Of a DNA stretch of 6,467 bases, positions 1 through 5,814 are shown one piece after another. The stretch spans positions 1 to 6,467 of the forward strand of contig CALKWU010000011.1 of NCBI GenBank assembly GCA_938004015.1, given 5' to 3'. Origin of the DNA: an uncultured Oceanobacillus sp. (GTDB taxonomy: Bacteria > Bacillota > Bacilli > Bacillales > Amphibacillaceae). The stretch's first letter is position 1. Every line of letters begins with the position of its first letter. The position numbers and the translations under genes are program-made. The notes under the pieces were generated by a model. The model worked only from the letters and a program-made list of their open reading frames with translations, was not told where the DNA came from and did not search any database.

Positions 1-862
1 CAAATCGGTCGGCAAGCGGCCCGCCGATAAACGTACCAATCGCTCCCGTCAACAGGAAAATAAAAATAAATGTTTGCGACTCGGCAATCGAAAAGCCATA
101 TTCTTGCATCGCATAAAAGACATAATAGTTGGAGATGGCACTATGGTATAAAGACCGGGCAAAAACAACGAAAATAAGCAGCAACACTGCATTTCGAATT
201 ACTTTTGGAATTTTTACGTTTCTCGTTGTTTTCTTCTTTTCAGCCTTGGCGTTTTCCTTTACAACATTGATTTGTTGCGCATACCACCTGGAAATATAGA
301 CAAGAAATAGTACGGCGAGGAATGCGACAGGCACAAACCAAATCGCCCCGAATTGTCCGAGCGGCACAAGCACTAATGCGGTGATGACCGGTGCCAGTGC
401 TTGTCCACTGTTTCCACCGACTTGATAGATTGATTGAGCTAGTCCCCGCCTGTCGCCTGCTGCAAGATACGCGACCCGTGAGCCTTCGGGATGGAACACG
501 GCAGACCCGAGCCCAATTAAAACAACACTCACCAAGATGACGACGAGGTTCGGAGCAAGAGCTAGTCCAAGCATCCCGACCATGCTGAACAACAAGCCGA
601 TCGGGAGTGCATAAGGCATCGGCCGGCGATCCGTATACATCCCGACGACCGGCTGCATGACGGAAGCGACCATGTTCAAGGTAAATGCAATCAAACCGAG
701 CTGAGTGAACGTCAAGCCGAGGGAACGTTCCAAAATCGGAAACATCGCCGGAACGACCGCCTGCAACGAGTCGTTCAACAGATGGGTCAATCCGATGATG
801 AACAAAATCGAATAGGTCGTTTTATTTCGTGACTGTACGGAAACTGCAGATGGTTTACTCAA
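1..862 (-). CDS. fsr: Fosmidomycin resistance (Fsr)-type MFS efflux transporter, C-terminus cut by window edge
   Basis: A major facilitator superfamily drug/proton antiporter of the inner membrane; the family's best known member, E. coli Fsr, exports fosmidomycin. 287 codons are visible of the usual ~400, so about the last third lies beyond the window. The N-terminus (THLLNDSLQAVVPAMFPIL, about residues 26-44) matches the Fsr HLLND signature. MFS motif A follows as GMYTDRRPMP (74-83), then FHPEGSRVA (123-131) and GLAQSIYQVGGN (140-151), all close to E. coli Fsr. A Lys/Arg-rich cytoplasmic loop (about 200-222) separates the two halves, and a second GGPLADRF appears at 280-287. TTG at 862 is chosen because it is the only ordinary start between an in-frame upstream TAA and the first membrane segment; its ribosome binding site is weak. 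The gene has its own promoter about 40 bases upstream. Family assignment is firm; the actual substrate is inferred. Confidence 0.93.
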   Translation of the reverse strand, partial: MSKPSAVSVQSRNKTTYSILFIIGLTHLLNDSLQAVVPAMFPILERSLGLTFTQLGLIAFTLNMVASVMQPVVGMYTDRRPMPYALPIGLLFSMVGMLGLALAPNLVVILVSVVLIGLGSAVFHPEGSRVAYLAAGDRRGLAQSIYQVGGNSGQALAPVITALVLVPLGQFGAIWFVPVAFLAVLFLVYISRWYAQQINVVKENAKAEKKKTTRNVKIPKVIRNAVLLLIFVVFARSLYHSAISNYYVFYAMQEYGFSIAESQTFIFIFLLTGAIGTFIGGPLADRF

Positions 863-902
863 GATTTCTCGCTTCTTTCTTGAATATTCTTAATGATTTT
901 TA

Positions 903-911
903 ATTATAGCA
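903..911 (-). promoter_or_regulatory. Extended -10 promoter for the fsr-type gene
   Basis: On the minus strand this reads TGC followed by a perfect TATAAT, an extended -10 element of a SigA promoter. I see no convincing -35 hexamer 16-18 bases upstream, which extended -10 promoters can do without. Transcription would start near 896, giving a leader of roughly 35 bases before the TTG start at 862. Two small perfect palindromes flank it: TTGAATTCAA at 935-944 and GAATATTC at 882-889. Either could be a regulator site, but both are short and AT-rich, so this is only a suggestion. Confidence 0.6.
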
Positions 912-1016
912 TAATAAATACAGATGGCGAGCACTTGAATTCAATCATGGATGATGGCAAGATGCTTACGATTACATTTGAAGAAGTTCGGGGACGATGA
1001 GAAAGTGCTCAGAATG

Positions 1017-1292
1017 GCTCATGGGGGATAAGAAAACGCTCGGGATGCACTCGGAGGCGCTCATGGACGAAAAGGATACGCTCACGGGCCACTCGAAGGC
1101 GCTCGCGAACGATAAAGATACGCTCACGGGCCCGGAAAAGCCGCTCAACCTCAATCTCAAATCGCTCATGCTTCAAACAATTCCGCTCGCACCATAAAGA
1201 TAAGCGCTCATGAACATGACTGGGTTTGGCGAGACTCATTCATAAAAGCCGCACAAGGTCGATGCCAAAGCGCTCACGGTGCAAAGCAGCTG
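1017..1292. repeat. Degenerate 21-bp tandem repeat array (about 13 units)
   Basis: Ten consecutive units begin with GCTC at exactly 21-base spacing: 1017, 1038, 1059, 1080, 1101, 1122, 1143, 1164, 1185 and 1206. After a 3-base slip, three decayed units start at 1230, 1251 and 1272, the last regaining GCTCACGG. GCTC is usually followed by ATG, ACG or GCG, and the second half of the unit is variable and purine-rich. Units 2-5 also show a 42-base higher-order repeat: GATACGCTCACGGGCC occurs identically at 1075-1090 and 1117-1132. Because 21 is divisible by three, several frames stay open. The minus strand spells a heptad pattern (ERLxxxx, as in VRERLRVARERILFVHERL) and the plus strand spells DKDTLTG-like heptads. 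I recall comparable heptad ORFs annotated as hypothetical proteins in other Bacillaceae but cannot verify this here. Probably a non-coding intergenic repeat. Confidence 0.85.
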
Positions 1293-1384
1293 ATGTGTTC
1301 TGGCACTTGTCGTCCTGTCCACTCATGTTGCCAGGCTTAAGCGAGATCGGTAATAAGTCCCCTTGATGACACATGATGCCAACA

Positions 1385-3301
1385 TCATATCGTTTTCAGC
1401 AGAAGTTTTTTCAACAATGGCGTGAAATGTTCCGGCAGTTCAGCGACGGACGGAACCATTACTTTTTCCTTCCCGTAAATGTTTTCCATCGTAAACTCTT
1501 CGCTTTCACCGATTTCCCCTTTCGCCAAAAACATCCCGATGACGTCAATGCCTTTTTTCCGGGCTTCGGATACCGCCAAGTGCGTATCGACAATTCCGTT
1601 CTGGTCATATCCTGCCGCAGCTGGTTCCCCATCGGAAAACACAAGCAAAAATTTATGCTTCTCACTTCTTTTCAACAACTCTTTGGTCGCCACACGAATG
1701 CTGAAGCCGTCCCGATTATCTTCCTCAGGCTCCAGCTGAAGAATTTTCGCCCCATTTTTTTCATATAACGAGTCCTCATGGGTATGAATCATATGGAAAT
1801 AATTCGGCTGATACCCTTCCCTCACCTCGTTGGCATCTTCCCAAAAACCGACGATCGCATGAGGAATCTGCAACTGTTTCAACACTTCATGAAAAAGTAC
1901 AATTCCTTTTTTCGTCTCTTCCATCTTGTCGATCATGGAGGCGGAACAGTCGACGAGTAACGTAAACACCGCATCAAACTCATTGGATTCATGATTCTTT
2001 TTGTAAAAAATCCGTGGATTATCGTCAAGCACAACCGAGAGCAATTTTTTCGACAACCGTCCGACGACAAGATCTTGACGTGGACTTGTCTTTTTATGTT
2101 CAATCGTTTTCTTAATCGTATCGCTCAGTCGCCGCTTATACCTTTCAATGTCAGCCACATATTCTTCATACCGTTCTTCCTCTTCCGGCGATGGCGTTTC
2201 CGCTTCCTTAAAAATCGCAACCGCATCTTCATTCTCTTCGCCAAATACATGACCGCTTCCTTTTTTCTCTTCCTTACTTCCTTGTTTTTCCAACGCTTCT
2301 AGCTTCGAGTAATCTTGATTTTTACTTTTTCCAGACGTTCCTTGAATGCTCGCTAATGCTTGATCGGCATCTTCCGTGTCCCGCACACCACCGCCGAGCA
2401 TCGACGTTTTCGTACCTTGCTCGAGCTCAAATTGGAGGAAATTTTGCTTGCGGTCTTCATTTTTGCTTTCCCGATGCCAAGCGGAAAATGTTTCATCGTC
2501 ATATTCGCTTTCTTCTTTGTTTACATCTTCCACATCATCATTTTCCAGTTCATCGGTTCTTGTCAATTCATCAAACAGCGTACTTTTTTCGATCTCATTC
2601 AGTTCGACTGCGGGAAATAGGAAATACTCATTTATCGCATCTTCTTCATAAAAAGCTTCCAGCCGGAAAACAATTTCTTCACTCATCTTTTGGATATCGT
2701 GAGTCGACGTTGCGTCATACACGGAAAAGAGGAGTGGCTTTATGAGATCCAAATTTTTCCGAGTTTGTTCGTTCGCCGTCGAAAAATCCGGATCCGGTTC
2801 ATCCGCAAAAAGGAGCAAATAAATCATGCAAAACAATTCATCGAGTTCTCTACTTCGGGTGACGTTTGCCCGCAATTGCTGTGTGAAAAAATGCTGGAAA
2901 TATGTTTTGCGGACATGAAAAACGTCACTCGTCCCTGGACGTTCTCTTTTCACGATTTCCTCAAGCCGAATGTCTTCAAGGAGTGCAAAAAGCTGACTAC
3001 CAAATTTCGGTAAACCCATGTTTTTCAACTGTTGATTGAATGCTCTCATCGCCGGCACATTCGAATAGCGCAATGTCCCAATCGCCCGCAGGAAAACATC
3101 GCTTTTCAAGCCAGCTTCCTGCGTTTCGTCGTCGAGCTTTTCCCAAAATCGGCTGGCAGTCACTTTACGGTTTGCCACATCGACGACCGCCCCAAAGCTA
3201 TATTCAAATTTCAAATCGGCCTTTCCTGATAAAACCGTTGTGAGATCCTGTAGTTGCATAAAAAAATCCGTTCGGACGCGGGAGTCATGAAATCGATACA
3301 T
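1385..3301 (-). CDS. yojO: VWA-domain protein, NorD/CobT-like partner of a MoxR ATPase (YojO)
   Basis: A 638-residue cytoplasmic protein with no signal peptide or membrane segment, matching in length and architecture the B. subtilis YojO family. Residues 1-230 are a mostly helical N-terminal region. Residues 240-400 form a strongly acidic, charged, low-complexity linker (for example ELENDDVEDVNKEE near 251-264). The C-terminal third is a von Willebrand factor A domain with an intact MIDAS metal site: DCSAS at 451-455, the NorD/CobT-type DGFSIR at 531-536, and FSDGEP at 555-560. ATG at 3301 is preceded by AAAGGAG with 8-base spacing, so the start is secure. The gene lies 115 bases downstream of yojN with no terminator between, suggesting co-transcription. 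By analogy with NorD, CbbO and ViaA, the VWA protein would couple the AAA+ ring to a client metalloenzyme. Annotations as a nitric oxide reductase activator rest only on that homology; no reductase gene is nearby. Confidence 0.93.
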   Translation of the reverse strand: MYRFHDSRVRTDFFMQLQDLTTVLSGKADLKFEYSFGAVVDVANRKVTASRFWEKLDDETQEAGLKSDVFLRAIGTLRYSNVPAMRAFNQQLKNMGLPKFGSQLFALLEDIRLEEIVKRERPGTSDVFHVRKTYFQHFFTQQLRANVTRSRELDELFCMIYLLLFADEPDPDFSTANEQTRKNLDLIKPLLFSVYDATSTHDIQKMSEEIVFRLEAFYEEDAINEYFLFPAVELNEIEKSTLFDELTRTDELENDDVEDVNKEESEYDDETFSAWHRESKNEDRKQNFLQFELEQGTKTSMLGGGVRDTEDADQALASIQGTSGKSKNQDYSKLEALEKQGSKEEKKGSGHVFGEENEDAVAIFKEAETPSPEEEERYEEYVADIERYKRRLSDTIKKTIEHKKTSPRQDLVVGRLSKKLLSVVLDDNPRIFYKKNHESNEFDAVFTLLVDCSASMIDKMEETKKGIVLFHEVLKQLQIPHAIVGFWEDANEVREGYQPNYFHMIHTHEDSLYEKNGAKILQLEPEEDNRDGFSIRVATKELLKRSEKHKFLLVFSDGEPAAAGYDQNGIVDTHLAVSEARKKGIDVIGMFLAKGEIGESEEFTMENIYGKEKVMVPSVAELPEHFTPLLKKLLLKTI

Positions 3302-3416
3302 CGTCTTGTCTCCTTTAACATGACGTTCTATTTATAAAAAATAATCATCGAGTTAGCCTATGTTTCCACTATGAAATAGCACGGAGATTCGGTTATAAAA
3401 ACTATTCCATGCAACA

Positions 3417-4286
3417 TTAAAATAACGTGTCCGCCAAATTTTTCACAAATTCCCGTTCTCGCTCTTCCTCGAGTTTATCGACGATGGCACGCAAAATCGC
3501 CCGTTTCGGCGTGATCGACGTGCTCAAGTCACACGCATCAAGCAACGCACGAATCGATGCCGCTTCCTCAGGCAGCTTTCCTTGTTGGACAGCGGTAATC
3601 AGATCACCAGATAATTTCACGAACAGGTCAATCGTCTTTTCATCGGAAAGTTTAGTCGTATCAGCAATCAATTGACGCAGTTCCTCTCCTTCGATATACG
3701 GGACTTCGATGACGATGAAGCGATTTTTCAACGCTTCATTCAGAGGAACCGTGCCAATATACCCTTCATTGATCGCCGCAATAACGTTAAAGCTGTCTTC
3801 TGCGGTGATGATTTCATTCGTGAACGGATTCGTAACCGTACGGCGATAGTCGAGGACCCCGTTGATGAGCGGCAAGGTTTCAGGTTTGGCCATATTGATT
3901 TCATCGATGTATAAAAAACTACCCGATTTCATTGCGTTTGTGACAGGACCCGGCACAAATTCGATGACTTGCTTGTCGTCTTCATAAGCAAGGGTTTTGA
4001 ATCCCATCAAACTTTCCGCATCAAGGTCGATAGAACAGTTGACACTGAACATCGGCTGATTGAATAAATGGGATAACGTTTCGGCAAACTTAGTTTTCCC
4101 CGCACCCGTTGGCCCCTTCAGCAAAATGTTTTTTCCCATGCTGAGGGCGGCAATCGCATCCGTCAACAAATCGATATGCGGCGGAACATAACCGCCTGGA
4201 CGTATCAAAAATTCAAATTCTCCGGGATCTTCCCTCCGATTTTGTTGTAGTAATTCATGAATATGTTCTGGTAGTTGATAGTGCAT
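3417..4286 (-). CDS. yojN: MoxR/NorQ-type AAA+ ATPase (YojN)
   Basis: A 289-residue AAA+ ATPase of the MoxR/NorQ/CbbQ class, expected to form a cytoplasmic hexamer that remodels a client with the VWA protein encoded next to it. Numbered from this start: Walker A GPTGAGKT (58-65), DLDAESLMG (87-95), Walker B FLYIDEIN (124-131), sensor 1 in VIAAINEGY (168-176), arginine finger in LKNRF (186-190, R189) and sensor 2 in TPKRAILR (259-266). The catalytic set is complete. Start choice: AAAGGAG at 4299-4305 lies 12 bases before ATG 4286 and only 3 before ATG 4295. I prefer 4286, but 4295 adds just three residues (MTS). A longer frame to a GTG at 4373 has no ribosome binding site and precedes this strong one, so I reject it. 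Family is certain; the client and physiological role are unknown. Confidence 0.93.
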   Translation of the reverse strand: MHYQLPEHIHELLQQNRREDPGEFEFLIRPGGYVPPHIDLLTDAIAALSMGKNILLKGPTGAGKTKFAETLSHLFNQPMFSVNCSIDLDAESLMGFKTLAYEDDKQVIEFVPGPVTNAMKSGSFLYIDEINMAKPETLPLINGVLDYRRTVTNPFTNEIITAEDSFNVIAAINEGYIGTVPLNEALKNRFIVIEVPYIEGEELRQLIADTTKLSDEKTIDLFVKLSGDLITAVQQGKLPEEAASIRALLDACDLSTSITPKRAILRAIVDKLEEEREREFVKNLADTLF

Positions 4287-4392
4287 AGATGTCATCGTCT
4301 CCTTTCGTGAATAGGGACAAACTCGTCTGGCCCCATTTGTGAGCTTGCGGGTGACTGTCTCCGTTTGACCCACTTTATTTTCTAATTAAATT

Positions 4393-4545
4393 TTAATGGT
4401 GAGTTGTTTCATGATCTAGATTTACTTTCCTTAAAATTAGTGCGGATTCAAATGTTGATAAGTCCGAGTTTACGTTTGTCTGATAGTGTATGAATATGTC
4501 ATCATTCCATTCTCCTAATGGCAATTCGATATCGTCTTCTTGCAT
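4393..4545 (-). CDS. Possible small ORF upstream of yojN, 50 residues, unrecognised
   Basis: Starting at ATG 4545 the frame encodes a small acidic peptide (MQEDDIELPLGEWNDD near the start, DHETTHH at the end) with no membrane segment, cysteine motif or recognised domain. ACAGGG about 6 bases upstream is a mediocre ribosome binding site. An in-frame TTG at about 4572 could extend it by nine residues, with a stop just before that. It would end about 107 bases before the yojN start and in the same direction, so it could be a small leader gene, a remnant of a longer gene, or chance. I cannot assign a function, and the call rests only on composition and orientation. Confidence 0.22.
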   Translation of the reverse strand: MQEDDIELPLGEWNDDIFIHYQTNVNSDLSTFESALILRKVNLDHETTHH

Positions 4546-4591
4546 TGAAGCCCTGTCTTTAACATTCTCCAATCTGGTTTTTTAGTCTCTT

Positions 4592-4632
4592 ATGCTTAAT
4601 CAACAATTTCATTATACCTGTTGGTTAAGCAT
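4592..4632. repeat. 14-bp imperfect inverted repeat with a 13-base loop
   Basis: ATGCTTAATCAACA at 4592-4605 pairs with TGTTGGTTAAGCAT at 4619-4632, with 13 of 14 positions complementary (the odd one is a T-G wobble on the plus strand). No T-tract follows on either strand, so it is not a standard intrinsic terminator. The minus-strand loop contains TATAAT, which would suit an operator around a promoter. Terminal inverted repeats of a tiny mobile element are less likely because the arms are only 13 bases apart. Confidence 0.6.
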
Positions 4633-4735
4633 CAATAAACGATTTTGTGTTATCCGAATTTTCTATGACTCGTGATGGAGCCAAAACCATCAATATGTTG
4701 CGAAAACTCTGATTGAAGGGTTTTGACAAATTGAA

Positions 4736-4766
4736 AAGCCGGATAGCGTCCGTATCTATCCGGCTT
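4736..4766 (-). terminator. Hairpin terminator of the phosphatase gene, possibly bidirectional
   Basis: A perfect 11-bp GC-rich stem (AAGCCGGATAG / CTATCCGGCTT) encloses a 9-base loop. On the minus strand it ends in CTTTTCAATTTG, a short U-rich tail, 108 bases beyond the phosphatase stop codon. On the plus strand it is followed by GTTTTGTG, so it could also stop transcription from the other side. The perfect stem makes a terminator role likely, although neither U tract is long. Confidence 0.75.
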
Positions 4767-4874
4767 GTTTTGTGTATGGACAGAAGAAGTCTATGATTGC
4801 TTTTTTTGATTAATGCTTCACTTGAGTCCTGCCCTGTTCGGATCACAAACTTAGAGAGACCACATTTGATTCAT

Positions 4875-5633
4875 TCACAAGTTGACTTCTTCCCGATCGC
4901 TGTCTTTTTGAAGCAAACGGTCTCGAACCTTGGTGATCACGTCTCTACTGATATGTTTACTTTGGAGATAATCTTCAAAGCTGCCGTAGTTTTCCATGAG
5001 ATGATCATATGCACGTTCGATGTATTCCCGTTTCGAATATAAAAATTCAACCGGTACGCCTTCAGGCAAAATATTCCCTTCATCATGAAACGATTCCATA
5101 TTGCTGTAAGTCACTTCGTAATTGGTAATAATATCTTTTTTCGCCACATCTGCAATGCCTAGAAGCAACATTGCCAATACACCGGTCCGGTCTTTCCCCG
5201 CCATACAATGGAAAACAATGCTTCCGTCATCCGCTTCCGCTATTGTTTCAAAAACAACAGGCAATGTCGTCGTATTTTCAAGGAGTGTGATATAAAAATC
5301 CCCCATATCGATATTTTTCGGTAAATTCATAGCAGTCAGCGGCTGGGTGAATAACGGGATATGATGATAGTCACAAAAGCTTTCATTTGCTAATGGATTC
5401 GGAAACGCCTTCACTTCGTCTTCTCCTCGCAAATCAATCACTGTCTGGATGCCGTATTCTTTCAGAAACGCGATATCCTGTTCCGTTGCTCGGCTCATAT
5501 CGCTCGAACGTAGGAAGGTTCGCCAACTTACCTGTTCACCTGTTTTCGTCGGATACCCTCCTAATTCCCGGCAATTTTCAATCCCCTGAAGCGGCAAACG
5601 GACCCAATTCAACTTTGGATTAGTCAACAACAT
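4875..5633 (-). CDS. Tyrosine-protein phosphatase, IphP/LipA-like (Tyr_phosphatase3 type)
   Basis: A 252-residue soluble phosphatase of the IphP/Listeria LipA type, which remove phosphate from tyrosine (and in some members serine/threonine or phosphoinositide) substrates. The P-loop signature CX5R is intact: HCMAGKDRTG with nucleophile Cys143 and Arg149. Upstream lie the family's conserved GIENCRELGGY (17-27), FLRSSDMSR (40-48) and VIDLRGEDEV (65-74). No signal peptide is visible, so a cytoplasmic enzyme is inferred, unlike secreted LipA. Start: the open frame reaches ATG 5684, but ATG 5633 is preceded by AAAGGGGG four bases away. The candidate promoter -10 box (5683-5688) overlaps the upstream ATG, which would leave it out of the transcript. 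The gene has its own promoter and terminators on both sides, so it is probably monocistronic. The physiological substrate is unknown. Confidence 0.9.
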   Translation of the reverse strand: MLLTNPKLNWVRLPLQGIENCRELGGYPTKTGEQVSWRTFLRSSDMSRATEQDIAFLKEYGIQTVIDLRGEDEVKAFPNPLANESFCDYHHIPLFTQPLTAMNLPKNIDMGDFYITLLENTTTLPVVFETIAEADDGSIVFHCMAGKDRTGVLAMLLLGIADVAKKDIITNYEVTYSNMESFHDEGNILPEGVPVEFLYSKREYIERAYDHLMENYGSFEDYLQSKHISRDVITKVRDRLLQKDSDREEVNL

Positions 5634-5682
5634 TTTTCCCCCTTTACGTAATATGGACTTCCCGACCATTTCATTGCTTTTC

Positions 5683-5711
5683 ATTATAGATGATTCATAT
5701 CACTTTTGCAT
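5683..5711 (-). promoter_or_regulatory. Candidate SigA promoter of the phosphatase gene
   Basis: A perfect TATAAT -10 box lies at 5683-5688 on the minus strand. The -35 region 16-17 bases upstream is weak (TGCAAA or ATGCAA at 5705-5711, about three of six matches). Transcription would begin near 5676, about 43 bases before the preferred ATG at 5633. It sits just downstream of the terminator of the preceding amidohydrolase gene, where an independent promoter is expected. Confidence 0.5.
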
Positions 5712-5760
5712 TTTCAGTGAAGACGTCACGCTAATTTTCTGTTTCCGTAGTTTTTTCTTC

Positions 5761-5793
5761 AAAAAAATACTGACCACGAAACAGTGATCAGTA
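5761..5793 (-). terminator. Intrinsic terminator of the amidohydrolase gene
   Basis: On the minus strand TACTGATCAC and GTGGTCAGTA form a 10-bp stem with one G-U wobble and a 6-base loop (5768-5793). Seven T residues follow directly (5767-5761). It starts about 20 bases after the stop codon of the amidohydrolase, a textbook position, and separates that gene from the phosphatase unit. On the plus strand the stem has a C-A mismatch and no T-tract, so it works in one direction. Confidence 0.92.
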
Positions 5794-5814
5794 AAGTTAT
5801 GCATACGAATTTTA

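Larger units (their letters stand above)
863..1384. other. 522-base gene-poor region between the fsr-type gene and yojO
   Basis: The stretch holds the fsr-type promoter (903-911), then the 21-bp tandem repeat array (1017-1292), then about 90 bases with no gene. ORFs of 65-76 codons cross the array on both strands, but they follow from a stop-free repeat unit whose length is a multiple of three and have no good ribosome binding site. No T-tract terminator follows yojO: the only hairpin, ATGATG-CCAA-CATCAT at 1373-1388, overlaps the yojO stop codon and has no run of T after it on the minus strand. How transcription of yojO ends is therefore not visible. Confidence 0.7.
4287..4874. other. 588-base gene-poor region between yojN and the phosphatase gene
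   Basis: The region contains the yojN leader, a doubtful 50-codon ORF (4393-4545), an inverted repeat (4592-4632) and the hairpin terminator (4736-4766). A possible yojN -10 box, TAAAAT on the minus strand, sits at 4390-4395 with a poor -35 (TAGATC) at 4413-4418; it would give a leader of about 95 bases. A 73-codon minus-strand frame at 4625-4846 runs straight through the terminator stem, so I do not regard it as a gene. Its sequence (RTGQDSSEALIKK and onward) is not one I recognise. The base composition is more AT-rich than the flanking genes, and decayed coding or mobile DNA is possible but not demonstrable by eye. Confidence 0.6.

Noticed and set aside
972..1239. Three overlapping ORFs of 65-76 codons on both strands as genuine genes
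   Set aside because: They arise because a stop-free 21-base unit stays open in the same frame throughout the array. None has a convincing ribosome binding site and no frame is clearly preferred.
1017..1292. CRISPR array
   Set aside because: The units are contiguous 21-mers with no conserved repeat alternating with unique spacers of similar length, and there are no cas genes.
1300..1334. CTGGCA...TGCCAG as a structured RNA or riboswitch
   Set aside because: Only 6 bp pair across a 23-base loop with no supporting inner pairing, and there is no adjacent downstream gene in a fitting orientation.
1373..1388. Hairpin ATGATG-CCAA-CATCAT as the terminator of yojO
   Set aside because: The stem is only about 6 bp, overlaps the stop codon and lacks a T-tract on the minus strand.
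1373..3243. Many plus-strand ORFs of 60-131 codons inside yojO
   Set aside because: They are antisense shadows of a well supported gene, lack ribosome binding sites and show no recognisable domains.
4287..4373. N-terminal extension of YojN to a GTG at 4373 (318 residues)
   Set aside because: There is no ribosome binding site at the GTG, and a strong AAAGGAG lies inside the extension just before the ATGs at 4295 and 4286. The extra residues do not resemble the AAA+ domain.
4625..4846. 73-codon minus-strand ORF as a gene or transposase remnant
   Set aside because: It runs through both arms of the 4736-4766 terminator, has no ribosome binding site and matches no family I recognise.
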